Below, piece after piece: positions 16,923-25,295 of a stretch of 64,000 bases of DNA. Under the pieces are notes generated by a model. It was given only the letters and a program-made list of their open reading frames with translations. It was not told the DNA's origin and made no database searches. Position numbers and translations under genes: made by a program. Origin of the DNA: Chryseobacterium sp. R2A-55 (GTDB lineage: Bacteria; Bacteroidota; Bacteroidia; Flavobacteriales; Weeksellaceae); assembly GCF_021401085.1 (NCBI RefSeq), contig NZ_JACBFP010000005.1, positions 124,001 through 188,000 of the forward strand, in the 5' to 3' direction. Within the stretch, counting starts at the first letter, position 1; every line of letters begins with the position of its first letter.

Positions 16923-18977
16923 TTATTCTACCATAAATTTAGCAGCGGATGTTCCTGCTTTCAGTACATAAACTCCCTTCGGCAAATTGTTCAAGTAAAT
17001 TTTACCGGAATTTTTGAAAGGTTGCGCAATGGTCTGTACCAGTTTTCCACTGAAATCGAAAATATAGGCGATTTGCACCTGGTTTAGATCTTTACCGGAA
17101 ACGTTGAGTTCACCGTTCTTCACTGGATTTGGATAAACAGAAAAAGAGTTTTTGGAAGCTGCATTTTCGTTGGTTCCCAATGCCATATAGCAGGTCCAGC
17201 TGATGTCGTCAATGGCAACCCTGTTTGTAGGAGCACCATTTTGCTGCAGACGGATTTCCACCGTTCCCGAAATATTGATTCCGGTGAGGGTAGTGGTGAT
17301 TGGTGCAGAAGCTGTTCCTCCATAAGGGATTGTTTTTCCCGTATCCACATCATTCACAAACAATTTCAGTGTTCCGGCGCTTCCGGAATATTTCAATTGG
17401 GTAGTAACTTTCAGGTCACCGATTCCATTAGGTACAGAAAGTGCAGTAAGCGATCCGTTTCTGATAGTCAATGCTTTTCCGTTGATGGTTTCGTCGGTTC
17501 TGGAATCTTCAGAAGTCCAAGAAATTCCGTTGCTCACCCAGTTGTAGGTGGAGTATTGGTTTGTAACGACTATAAGATTGTCAAAATGTTCATCACCACA
17601 CGTAGTTCCTACAGCGAGAGTGGTTGCCGACACCAAGTTACTTTGTGGGGAGATATTTCCCACCGCATCTTTTGCTACTACATATATCGAGTAGTTTGTG
17701 ACAGGATTCAAATTGGCAATATTGGTTGAAATGGCGCTTGTAGAACCCATTAAAACACCATTGGCATAAACATCATAAGAATCTACGCCCACGTTGTCTG
17801 TTGCTGCCGTCCATTGCACTTCAATATTATTTGTTCCCACTGAAACTACTGAAAGATTGGTAGGTGCAGTTGGTGCAATGCTGTCCGTCAAAGTCGTTCC
17901 CACTGCATTATTACTTTGAGGCGAAAGGTTTCCGGCTGCATCGGATGCCACCACATAAAAAGTATAGGTTGTTCCCTGGTTCAACCCTGAAACGGTCACT
18001 GAAGTAGAACTGGAGCTGGTTTTGAATATTCCATTCACATAGATTTTGTAGGATGTCACCGCTACGTTGTCTGTGGAAGCATTCCATGTTAAATTTGCAG
18101 AGGCTGTGGAAGTGGAAATTACTGCCAAATTGGTTGGAGCAGTAGGAGCTTGGGTATCAGTGATTACCGTTCCCCAAATAGCCTGAACCCATTCCGGATG
18201 GTCAATGAAAGGGTTTCTGTTTTTTTGGAAAACGAAGGCTGCATTATTTCGCTCGATTTCTGATGGCGAAACCGGATCTTGCTCAGACCATTGCAAAAGC
18301 ACATCTCTTTCCCAGGTCTGAAGTCCAGGATATGCTGAACCTCCCAACATATTTCCGGTAGAAAATCCCGCAAGTTGTGTTTCATAACGGGTCACGAAGT
18401 AGAAAATCATTCTGGCGATATCTCCTTTGAATTCATCGATGGGTTCACAAACCGTTCCACTATACCCTGGGGAAACACTGGGTCCCACCTTAGTTCCATT
18501 TTTTGAAAGGAAAGCTGGGTTTGCCACTGCTCCATAAGGATAGTTGCTCCTCATTCCGTTTACTTTTCCGTCCGTTGGCCGAATATGATGAATATCGGAA
18601 ACCATTGGTGCCTTTGAATTGAAAAAACTTTGCGGAACCACGTGCTCTCTGTTGTAGCAATCGCCTTCCACGCTGTAATTTCCACATTTTTTTTGTCCAT
18701 GGATATATTTGTAAGGATCAGCGGCATTCGGTCTTTCAGAATACATATCCAGTACGGAGCCGTCATTTTCGTAAAAATGATCGGAATCTGTGGTCGGATA
18801 TCCGTTGTATAACCCATCATAACCGTTGTCTTTGTGACCTGCAGTAATGATGGAGTTAAGTTTTGTTTTTAGGGCTGCTCCCGTCAAACCAGCGGTTCCG
18901 TTGTAATATCCTGCAGGTTCCTGGGCAAATCCCAGAGAAAAGAGCAATGCCAAAATAAGTGTAGTAAGGTTCTTCAT
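16923..18977 (-). CDS. T9SS-exported endonuclease I with two fibronectin type III domains
   Basis: This secreted nuclease has 684 residues. The order is: signal peptide (1-19, cut after FAQ); endonuclease I domain (about 20-265) with the His-Me finger core NREHVVPQ at 109-116, HHIRPTDGKVN at 130-140 and FKGDIARM; two fibronectin type III domains (about 270-365 and 365-455), each with a T-A-P-T-N-L start; a beta-sandwich of about 130 residues; and a T9SS type A C-terminal domain (last ~75 residues) with YPNPVKNGELNV and a final K/V-rich strand. It degrades extracellular DNA or RNA, presumably for nutrient recovery. The start is the ATG at 18977; the frame runs on to a TTG at 19001 that would put polar residues before the signal peptide. 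Confidence 0.92.
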   Translation of the reverse strand: MKNLTTLILALLFSLGFAQEPAGYYNGTAGLTGAALKTKLNSIITAGHKDNGYDGLYNGYPTTDSDHFYENDGSVLDMYSERPNAADPYKYIHGQKKCGNYSVEGDCYNREHVVPQSFFNSKAPMVSDIHHIRPTDGKVNGMRSNYPYGAVANPAFLSKNGTKVGPSVSPGYSGTVCEPIDEFKGDIARMIFYFVTRYETQLAGFSTGNMLGGSAYPGLQTWERDVLLQWSEQDPVSPSEIERNNAAFVFQKNRNPFIDHPEWVQAIWGTVITDTQAPTAPTNLAVISTSTASANLTWNASTDNVAVTSYKIYVNGIFKTSSSSTSVTVSGLNQGTTYTFYVVASDAAGNLSPQSNNAVGTTLTDSIAPTAPTNLSVVSVGTNNIEVQWTAATDNVGVDSYDVYANGVLMGSTSAISTNIANLNPVTNYSIYVVAKDAVGNISPQSNLVSATTLAVGTTCGDEHFDNLIVVTNQYSTYNWVSNGISWTSEDSRTDETINGKALTIRNGSLTALSVPNGIGDLKVTTQLKYSGSAGTLKLFVNDVDTGKTIPYGGTASAPITTTLTGINISGTVEIRLQQNGAPTNRVAIDDISWTCYMALGTNENAASKNSFSVYPNPVKNGELNVSGKDLNQVQIAYIFDFSGKLVQTIAQPFKNSGKIYLNNLPKGVYVLKAGTSAAKFMVE

Positions 18978-19157
18978 ATCTAAATAAAATTGGGAGGGCA
19001 AAGTTACTCAAAAAATGAAATCCACAAATTTGTTTTCTATGTTTTGAATAAAATTTAACATAATTGCTTTGTCAATTAAATGTCATTAGAAAAAAATCCA
19101 TTAAAAATATTGAATTGTAATAAAGATTTTGAGCATTATTTCCAGTAAATAAAATAT

Positions 19158-19184
19158 AAAAACCACCGGTGGACGATGGTTTTT
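19158..19184 (-). terminator. Terminator of the second endonuclease gene
   Basis: AAAAACCA (19158-19165) pairs with TGGTTTTT (19177-19184). It lies 23 bases after the stop on the minus strand. Confidence 0.65.
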
Positions 19185-19206
19185 GAGTATCTGAATAAAA
19201 ATAATT

Positions 19207-20331
19207 CTATTGCACAATCAACTTTAGAGATTGATTGCTGTCTGTTCGTAAAATATAGGTTCCTTTCGCGAGATTATTCAGAACAATCGTTTTTGAGGTT
19301 TTGAAATCTTGATAAATGGTCTGCACCAGCTTTCCATCCAATGAGTAGATTTGTACCGCTTTCACCTCATCCAAGCCATAACCTGCAAGATGCGCTGTTT
19401 GGTTTCTAACCGGATTAGGATAAATGGATATCGTCCGGTCCAATGCAGCAGTTTCGCTTGTGGACATGGTAGAAGTCCAGATCATATTGATCCATTCTGG
19501 ATGGTCGATAAAAGGATTTCTATTTTTTTGTCGGGCATAAACTGCATTGTTCCTAGCAATTTCTCTTGGTGAAACGGGATCTTGTGCCGCCCATTTCAGA
19601 AGCAGGTTAATGTACCATTGCTTAAAGCCTCTATCCACCGTGCCATCCAATGGACTTGATGCAGTTTGGTAAGGCACAAAAGAGGCGAGTCTGTCTTCAT
19701 ATCGGGTCACGAAGAAAAGCTGCATTCTCGCGATGTCTCCCTTGAATTCATTGATCGGCTCGAAAACCGTGCCGCCGTATCCCGGAAATGAACAGCTTCC
19801 AATTTTAGTTCCGTTGGTTGAGGTCCACGTTGGATTGGAAATCTCACCATACGGATAATTGGAACGCATGCTGTTCACATAATAATCACTTGGAATTACA
19901 AAATGAGCGTCATTCGCCATTGGAACTGCATTCTGACCTCCGAAATAGGTTTTCGGCAAAGTATGTTCCCTGTTGTAGCAAGAATTCTCGTGGTTTGCAC
20001 CGTTTCCGCATTGGTTGCCGCCCACTGAAGCCTGTCCCCAAATGTATTCATAGGCATCCGGTCCACTTGGGATTTCAGAATACATATCCAAAATGGTTCC
20101 ATTATTTTCGTAGAAATAGTCTCGGTCAGAAGTCTGGTAAGTTAGCCACAAACCACCTGTTCCGCTTCCGTAACCCAAATCCAGCGCTCCGTTTGAAATG
20201 ATTTCGTTGAGCTTAGACTTAAGGGCATAACCAGTTAATCCCGAAGTCCCATCATAATAACCTGGTGGGATCTGGCCAAAAGTAATTCCTGCGGTTAAAA
20301 TACCGATTATTAAGGTAATTTTCTTTTTCAT
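19207..20331 (-). CDS. T9SS-exported endonuclease I, short paralogue
   Basis: The protein has 374 residues: a signal peptide (1-20, ending ITFGQ), an endonuclease I domain with NREHTLPKTYF, MRSNYPYGE and FKGDIARMQLFFVTRYE, then directly a T9SS type A sorting domain (IYPNPVRNQ... to the end). It lacks the fibronectin and linker domains of its neighbour. Both share the GYYDG/GYYNG mature start and the same sorting-domain style, so they arose by tandem duplication followed by domain gain or loss. Each has its own terminator. The role is extracellular non-specific nuclease. Confidence 0.92.
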   Translation of the reverse strand: MKKKITLIIGILTAGITFGQIPPGYYDGTSGLTGYALKSKLNEIISNGALDLGYGSGTGGLWLTYQTSDRDYFYENNGTILDMYSEIPSGPDAYEYIWGQASVGGNQCGNGANHENSCYNREHTLPKTYFGGQNAVPMANDAHFVIPSDYYVNSMRSNYPYGEISNPTWTSTNGTKIGSCSFPGYGGTVFEPINEFKGDIARMQLFFVTRYEDRLASFVPYQTASSPLDGTVDRGFKQWYINLLLKWAAQDPVSPREIARNNAVYARQKNRNPFIDHPEWINMIWTSTMSTSETAALDRTISIYPNPVRNQTAHLAGYGLDEVKAVQIYSLDGKLVQTIYQDFKTSKTIVLNNLAKGTYILRTDSNQSLKLIVQ

Positions 20332-20406
20332 TGATAAAGAATTATTTATGCCGCAAATTTAGAGAAAAAAGAATTGGTGGAAATTTGGATTCCGGTTAAA
20401 ATTTCC

Positions 20407-21621
20407 TTAAATATTCGTAAGGAAAGACTTATTAACCCTTGAAAAAATCCAGGAAATTCCCACGCCAAATAATGCGGCGGTAAAAGTCACCACAAAGTAA
20501 TTCACAAGCCTGATCCTCACCGGAAAAGGAAGGTCTGTGTTTGCTCCCGCCTTGAAAATTCCGGTTTGAAATTGGAAGTAACTGATAGCAGTACCCAAAA
20601 CCAATCCGCAGATAATCCCGAAAGTCACGATTAAGATTCCGGTATAAAAGTAGATGTTTCTCAGCGATTTCAAGCTCATTCCTAAAGAGACCAGCGATTT
20701 AGCCTGCTCTTTCTTGTCTAGCTGCAGAATAATGATTGCTCCTGCCAAATTAAATGTGGTAATGAAGATCACCAACGCGAAAATGAGGTAGATGAAAAGT
20801 TTCTCGGTATTGATCATCTTCCAAAATGCAGCGTTTTCTTCACTTTTTGTCTTCAAATCATATTTGTTTCCAAGTTGAGAAGAAAGGTTTGATCTTACTA
20901 GATCTGCATTTTCTGGATTTTTCAGTTTAATGACAATCTGGTACGCTGAATTTTTCGGCAGGCTCAAAAGTTCCTGAGCCAGTTCCAGCGGCGAAATGAT
21001 GGTATTGTCGAGTTGGTCATTTCCGGGAAATACCCCAGAAACAAAAATCTCCTTCTTATTAAAAATGTCATCTTCCTTGTTGATAATTCCGATTCCCGGT
21101 TTCGGCATCATCAATACTGCGGAAGTTTGACCGTCTCCTCCGATCGGAATGGCAAGCCGGTTATCGAGCTTGTTTTCCATCAAGACTTCGTTGGAATATT
21201 TATAAGACGGATAAACTCCATAAAAAATGCTTTTTTGGATGGGATTTACAAAAATATAAGCAGAATCCACACTTCGAAGGTTTGCAATATCACCATTTTC
21301 CTGGAAGTTTACGTACACCTTCTCTTCAATTACTTTTGAATAATGGGCAATATCCGGATTTTTGTTTAAAACGCTGCTTACATGATCTATATCAGGAAGT
21401 GTTTTTCCCTGTTTGCTTTTGATAGTAAGGTCTGCGTGAAGATTTGCGATCAGATCCTGATTGAGATCTTCCAATCCAGAAAAAACAGAAATAATAATGA
21501 ACATAGCAGTGACCGCCACCATCATAGCCAAAGCAGCAAGCCACGTGATAAACGTAACTGCGGTGCTTCCTTTTTTGGCAACCAAATAACGGGTAGCGAT
21601 GTAAAATGCGGTGTTCTTCAA
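20407..21621 (-). CDS. LolC/LolE-type ABC transporter permease (FtsX family)
   Basis: This 404-residue inner-membrane permease has the LolCE/MacB layout: one helix at residues 22-50 (including AALAMMVAVTAMFIIIS), a large periplasmic domain (about 50-270), then three helices near 275-300, 320-350 and 370-395. With an ATPase encoded elsewhere it would extract lipoproteins to LolA. The start is a TTG: an in-frame TAG lies three codons upstream, and KNTAFYIATRYLVAKKGSTA fits the family N terminus. It lies 59 bases downstream of rbfA on the same strand, probably in one transcript. Confidence 0.85.
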   Translation of the reverse strand: MKNTAFYIATRYLVAKKGSTAVTFITWLAALAMMVAVTAMFIIISVFSGLEDLNQDLIANLHADLTIKSKQGKTLPDIDHVSSVLNKNPDIAHYSKVIEEKVYVNFQENGDIANLRSVDSAYIFVNPIQKSIFYGVYPSYKYSNEVLMENKLDNRLAIPIGGDGQTSAVLMMPKPGIGIINKEDDIFNKKEIFVSGVFPGNDQLDNTIISPLELAQELLSLPKNSAYQIVIKLKNPENADLVRSNLSSQLGNKYDLKTKSEENAAFWKMINTEKLFIYLIFALVIFITTFNLAGAIIILQLDKKEQAKSLVSLGMSLKSLRNIYFYTGILIVTFGIICGLVLGTAISYFQFQTGIFKAGANTDLPFPVRIRLVNYFVVTFTAALFGVGISWIFSRVNKSFLTNI

Positions 21622-21680
21622 ATCAATCTATGAATTTGGAATAGGAAGTTTAGCTTTTTGCGAAGCGATTTTTTAAACGA

Positions 21681-22043
21681 TTACAAAACGGGATTGTCTC
21701 CTTCGCCGCGCAATTCCTTCTCAATTCTTTCCACATCATCGAGCGAAGTGTCCAGATAAAACTGCAGTTCCGGAATAATCCGCACCTGCTTCGCCATTTT
21801 CTGGCCAATAAAATTTCGATAATGAGATTTGTTCTCCTCAATTTCGGTCATGATCTGCTTTCGGAAATCCTGCGGAAAAATACTCAGGTAAATTTTCGCA
21901 ATACTCAGATCTGCAGTCACTTTCACGTCCGAAACGCTCACCAAAAAACTCTGTTTGCTTTCGGCTGCCTGTTTCCGGAAGAGTTCCGCAAAATCTTCTT
22001 GTATAATCTGTGCTACTTTTCTTTGTCTGTTGCTTTCGTTCAT
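21681..22043 (-). CDS. rbfA: 30S ribosome-binding factor RbfA
   Basis: This KH-fold factor of 120 residues binds the 30S subunit near the 5' helix of 16S rRNA and helps late maturation and cold growth. RQRKVAQIIQEDFAELF at the N terminus, VSVSDVKVTADLSIAKIYLSIFP in the centre and VRIIPELQFYLDTSLDDVERIE near the C terminus are standard family segments. A consensus -7 box ends only four bases before the ATG, so the transcript may be leaderless. It is divergent from mce with interleaved promoters. Confidence 0.95.
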   Translation of the reverse strand: MNESNRQRKVAQIIQEDFAELFRKQAAESKQSFLVSVSDVKVTADLSIAKIYLSIFPQDFRKQIMTEIEENKSHYRNFIGQKMAKQVRIIPELQFYLDTSLDDVERIEKELRGEGDNPVL

Positions 22044-22064
22044 TCCGCAAATTTAGTATTTTTG
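22034..22064 (+). promoter_or_regulatory. Promoter of mce
   Basis: TTTC (22034-22037), 19 bases, TATTTTTG (22057-22064). The -33 lies inside the rbfA coding region and the -7 overlaps the opposing rbfA promoter. Confidence 0.6.
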
Positions 22065-22078
22065 TGTGAAAGTTGGAA
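22048..22078 (-). promoter_or_regulatory. Promoter of rbfA
   Basis: On the minus strand, TTCC (22075-22078), 19 bases, then TAAATTTG (22048-22055), with the ATG beginning at 22043. The -7 is perfect and the -33 is weak. Confidence 0.5.
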
Positions 22079-22138
22079 GTTTGACAATCATTGTCGGAAC
22101 TCCCAAATTTTAACATTATCAATCATCAGAAACCGTTT

Positions 22139-22537
22139 ATGAAAATAGAACACCTGGGAATCGCCGTGAAATCGCTTCAGGATTCAGACAATCTCTTCCA
22201 AAAGCTTTTGTCAAAACAAAATTACAAGCACGAATCCGTGGAAAGGGAAGGAGTGACCACCTCATTTTATAATGTTGGCGAAAGCAAGATCGAACTTTTG
22301 GAGGCCACCAATCCTGAAAGCCCAATTGCGAAGTTCATTGAGAAACGAGGCGAAGGAATCCATCACATCGCCTTTGGTGTGGAAGATATCTACGAAGAAA
22401 TCTCCCGTCTTAAAGCATTAGGATTCATCTTTATTTCTGAAGAACCGAAAGACGGTGCTGACGACAAACTGGTGGTTTTCCTGCATCCCAAATCTACCAA
22501 CGGAGTTTTGGTGGAACTTTGTCAGGAAAAAGCGTGA
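22139..22537 (+). CDS. mce: Methylmalonyl-CoA epimerase
   Basis: This VOC-fold enzyme interconverts (R)- and (S)-methylmalonyl-CoA between propionyl-CoA carboxylase and B12-dependent mutase. The 132-residue length from MKIEHLGIAVKSL is typical. Metal ligands are seen in EHLGIAV (His), GIHHIAFGV (His) and near the end VLVELCQ (Glu). A longer frame opens at 22091, but those 16 codons do not resemble the family. It is followed closely by a tRNA gene with its own promoter. Confidence 0.93.
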   Translation: MKIEHLGIAVKSLQDSDNLFQKLLSKQNYKHESVEREGVTTSFYNVGESKIELLEATNPESPIAKFIEKRGEGIHHIAFGVEDIYEEISRLKALGFIFISEEPKDGADDKLVVFLHPKSTNGVLVELCQEKA

Positions 22538-22542
22538 TAATT

Positions 22543-22573
22543 TTTGCAGAACACGCAAAAAAGTTTATTTTTG
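22543..22573 (+). promoter_or_regulatory. Promoter of the CAT-anticodon tRNA
   Basis: TTTG (22543-22546), 19 bases, TATTTTTG (22566-22573), beginning six bases after the mce stop. Both elements are perfect; transcription should start about 35 bases before the mature tRNA. Confidence 0.8.
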
Positions 22574-22612
22574 CAAACCTAAAGAAAAGGCGTATTCAAA
22601 TACCATTTTTCA

Positions 22613-22686
22613 GGCCTTGTAACTCAGTTGGTTAGAGTAACTGACTCATAATCAGTAAGTCCTTGGTTCGAGCCCAAGCTGGGCCA
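22613..22686 (+). tRNA. tRNA with anticodon CAT (elongator Met, or Ile2)
   Basis: A 74-base cloverleaf. The acceptor GGCCTTG pairs with CTGGGCC with one T-T mismatch and one T-G. The anticodon CAT is at 22647-22649 in a CTCATAA loop. The T arm is CTTGG/CCAAG. It lacks the three G-C pairs of an initiator. CAT is also the gene-level anticodon of lysidine-modified tRNA-Ile2, which cannot be separated by eye. No CCA is encoded. Confidence 0.88.
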
Positions 22687-22691
22687 CAATT

Positions 22692-22729
22692 ATTCCCTGG
22701 AAAACATTGATTTTCTGGGGAATTTTTTT
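22692..22729 (+). terminator. Terminator of the CAT-anticodon tRNA
   Basis: ATTCCCTGGAAAA (22692-22704) pairs with TTTTCTGGGGAAT (22711-22723) over 13 positions with two G-U pairs, followed by a T run. Confidence 0.85.
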
Positions 22730-22763
22730 AGTATAAGCCGTAAAATTTTCCTGATTTTCTACA

Positions 22764-22988
22764 TCATCTCCAATTTGTCTTGGTCAGCAATCCATTGTAG
22801 GTCATTTTTTCAAGGCGGTCTGCCAAAGTGTTGGTAGCGGATTTTTCCGGTATCTGAGACAGCTCCTTGTAAGTGGTTTTTCAGAATGCAGTGATATGAC
22901 GAAGTATCAAAAAGATCCATTTATCTCTCAAAATATCCAGACTTCTTGCCAATGCACATGTGAAGCGAAAATGTTTAAGATTTTTCAT
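22764..22988 (-). pseudogene. Degenerate HxlR-type winged-helix regulator
   Basis: This 75-codon frame on the minus strand reads as an HxlR/YodB-family winged helix interrupted by an in-frame TGA. The first 35 codons give FTCALARSLDILRDKWIFLILR, where the family's conserved cysteine, LD-x-L and DKW are intact. Codon 36 is TGA where relatives have Gly before KTTY. The frame then continues without a shift through KTTYKEL, IPEKSATNTLADRLEKM and NGLLTKT before a TGA. The wing and dimerisation end are missing. It fills most of the gap between the tRNA and the thiolase. Recognition is by family pattern, not by a search. Confidence 0.7.
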
Positions 22989-23100
22989 TTCTTGCGCATT
23001 AATCCTTTCTTCCTAAAAATATCTGTTAAACTCCTCTTCAACTAAAATAATATATTACAAAACGACCGAATTCATGATTCCTCTTGAAAGCAAGCTCAAA

Positions 23101-24318
23101 TCAAAGTGCGGCATTCTCCAAAATAACGGCATAGCCTTGTCCAACTCCAATACACATCGTCGCTAAAGCATATTTTTTTCCGGTTTTCTGCAATTCGAGT
23201 GCTGCAGAATAAGTAATCCTGGTTCCGCTCATTCCCAGTGGATGACCAAGTGCGATTGCGCCGCCATTGATGTTGACTCTCGGATCGTCATTCGCGATTC
23301 CAAGTTCTTTTAAAACTGCGATACTTTGAGCAGCAAAAGCTTCATTCAATTCAATGATGTCTATTTGGTCTAAAGTAATATTCGCTCTTTTTAAAGCAAG
23401 TTTTGTGGCTTCAACCGGGCCGATTCCCATGATTCTTGGCTCGGTTCCAGTAACTCCCGAACTCACCATTTTTGCCAAAGGTTTTAATCCGTATTTTTCA
23501 ATAGCTTCATCAGACGCGATTATTACTGCAGCGGCACCATCATTCAGACCGGAAGAGTTTCCCGCAGTGACGGTTCCATTTTCTTTCACGAAGGCGGCTC
23601 GAAGCTTTCCTAAAACTTCCATAGAACTCTGCGGTTTAATGAATTCATCTTTGTTGATGATGATTGGATCTCCTTTTTTTTGCGGAATGACGAGGTCTGA
23701 GATTTCCTCGGCTAACCTTCCGGTTTGTTGCGCTTTTGTAGCTTTTTGCTGGGATCTTAAAGCGAATTCGTCCTGTTCCTCTCTTGAGATTTTATACATT
23801 TCTGCGAGGTTTTCAGCGGTTTTTCCCATGGCTTCTGTTCCGTACATTTTCTCCATTTCTGGATTGATGAAACGCCATCCGAAAGAGGAATCATACATTT
23901 TTTGGGTAGTATCGAAAGCGTTTTCAGATTTTGAAAGGACATAGGGACCTCTGGACATTCCTTCCACACCACCTGCGATGAACAGGTCGCCTTCGTTTGA
24001 TTTGATGGCTCTCGATGCCTGCACAATGGCGCTCATTCCGGATGCGCAAAGTCGGTTCACTGTTTCTCCCGGAACGGTTACGGGCAATCCAGCAAGCAAT
24101 AGTGCCATTCTCGCTACATTCCGGTTGTCTTCTCCGGCTTGATTGGCACATCCGATAATTACATCGTCAAATTTATCTAAAGGTAATTCCTGATTTTTGG
24201 CCAATAAACTTTTAATCACAGAAGCCATCAAGTCGTCTGTTCTCACTGCTGCGAGTTGACCTTTAAAGTTTCCGATTGCGGAACGGGTTCCATCGATAAG
24301 GTATGCGTTTTTACTCAT
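23101..24318 (-). CDS. Acetyl-CoA C-acyltransferase / 3-oxoadipyl-CoA thiolase-like
   Basis: This degradative thiolase of 405 residues has the nucleophile C91 in NRLCASG, the base H359 in GHPLG and the second cysteine C389 in MCIGVGQG. The GCANQAGEDNRNVARMALLLAGLP segment (56-79) is especially close to PcaF/PaaJ thiolases, which cleave 3-oxoadipyl-CoA, although flavobacterial beta-oxidation thiolases can look alike. No other phenylacetate or protocatechuate genes are nearby, so a general fatty-acid role is equally possible. It appears monocistronic. Confidence 0.92.
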   Translation of the reverse strand: MSKNAYLIDGTRSAIGNFKGQLAAVRTDDLMASVIKSLLAKNQELPLDKFDDVIIGCANQAGEDNRNVARMALLLAGLPVTVPGETVNRLCASGMSAIVQASRAIKSNEGDLFIAGGVEGMSRGPYVLSKSENAFDTTQKMYDSSFGWRFINPEMEKMYGTEAMGKTAENLAEMYKISREEQDEFALRSQQKATKAQQTGRLAEEISDLVIPQKKGDPIIINKDEFIKPQSSMEVLGKLRAAFVKENGTVTAGNSSGLNDGAAAVIIASDEAIEKYGLKPLAKMVSSGVTGTEPRIMGIGPVEATKLALKRANITLDQIDIIELNEAFAAQSIAVLKELGIANDDPRVNINGGAIALGHPLGMSGTRITYSAALELQKTGKKYALATMCIGVGQGYAVILENAAL

Positions 24319-24367
24319 TTTCTTAATTTGTTTTAAAAATAGGTTATTTCTTTGGTGAGAAAAAATG

Positions 24368-24901
24368 TTAATCTCTTAACTTATGTTCAATTTGAAGAGT
24401 TTTCTTGTGAAAATAGCGGATTGGATATGCCGTGATCAAAACTACCAAAAGTCCAATGAGGCATCCGAGTAAAACGGAAATAAACCGTTCAATTGGCGCA
24501 ATGAAACCTTCGTCTGGCTTTTCAATCAAGATGATGATCATTGCAACGATGGTGGTTCTCACCACATTCAACAGGTTGAAAGTTTTGCAGATTACGGCTC
24601 CGAGTATGATTCCAATCATCACCTTCAAATAAGTGTCGATAGGAAAAAATACTACTGCAAAACCAGACAGCGCACCGATGAAATTGGCTTTTACCCGATC
24701 TATGGATAGTTTCCAACTGTCTTTCGCTTCGGGGGAAATCACCAGCAAAACCGATATCAGCGCCCAAAACAAATCGTATTGTGGGATGGTCTTCATCAGC
24801 ACATAACCGATGCTGAAACCGATCAACGACCTACAGATATAGATGAAGAGTGGCGAGAAAATGAATCCCCGAAATCCCGAAAGGGTTGCAGATTTATCCA
24901 T
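24368..24901 (-). CDS. FUSC-like inner-membrane protein
   Basis: The protein has 177 residues with about five hydrophobic segments (near 15-35, 42-58, 72-90, 92-125 and 135-160). The pattern PQYDLFWALISVLLVISPE followed by RVKANFIGALSGF matches the N-terminal membrane half of FUSC/aromatic acid exporter (YgaE-like) proteins, without the cytoplasmic domain. Substrate is unknown. It lies 49 bases upstream of the thiolase on the same strand and could be cotranscribed with it. Confidence 0.65.
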   Translation of the reverse strand: MDKSATLSGFRGFIFSPLFIYICRSLIGFSIGYVLMKTIPQYDLFWALISVLLVISPEAKDSWKLSIDRVKANFIGALSGFAVVFFPIDTYLKVMIGIILGAVICKTFNLLNVVRTTIVAMIIILIEKPDEGFIAPIERFISVLLGCLIGLLVVLITAYPIRYFHKKTLQIEHKLRD

Positions 24902-24941
24902 TTGATGAATGTTTTCTTCTGCAAAAATAACCTTTGCTATT

Positions 24942-25282
24942 TTAATGATGAAGTTTTAGCCCAAATCTTCCTCTAATTTCGCGGAAGTTTTGTTCAGTCA
25001 TTCTGTATTGCAGATTTCCTGTGGTGTCGGCTTTCCATGCGCGAACAAAAGCCCCATTTCCAGGGATTCCCGGTACGAAACCCCTTTCCTTTCCACTGAT
25101 TATTTTGGTTGTGCGTGAGATTTCACGGAGTAGCCTGATTTTCTGAACACTTCATCCAATGCAAGGACATTGATGATGTCGCATTCTGCTGCTCGTAAAC
25201 ACCGTTGAAATAGGTTTTCTGCATCATTGTCTAAATTACGTAAAAAGTAGATTACATGAAACGTTTCAGCTAAAATCAGAGA
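24942..25282 (-). pseudogene. Possible decayed gene with frameshift
   Basis: Two coding-like stretches lie in different frames on the minus strand. One reads AETFHVIYFLRNLDNDAENL and [12 protein letters not shown] (about 25282 to 25110). The other reads [20 protein letters not shown] and [14 protein letters not shown], ending in TAA at 24942. Neither has a convincing start codon. Codon use in the second stretch looks coding. I do not recognise the family. Alternatively this is non-coding DNA read too hopefully. Confidence 0.3.
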
Positions 25283-25295
25283 TTAAACCAGAAAA

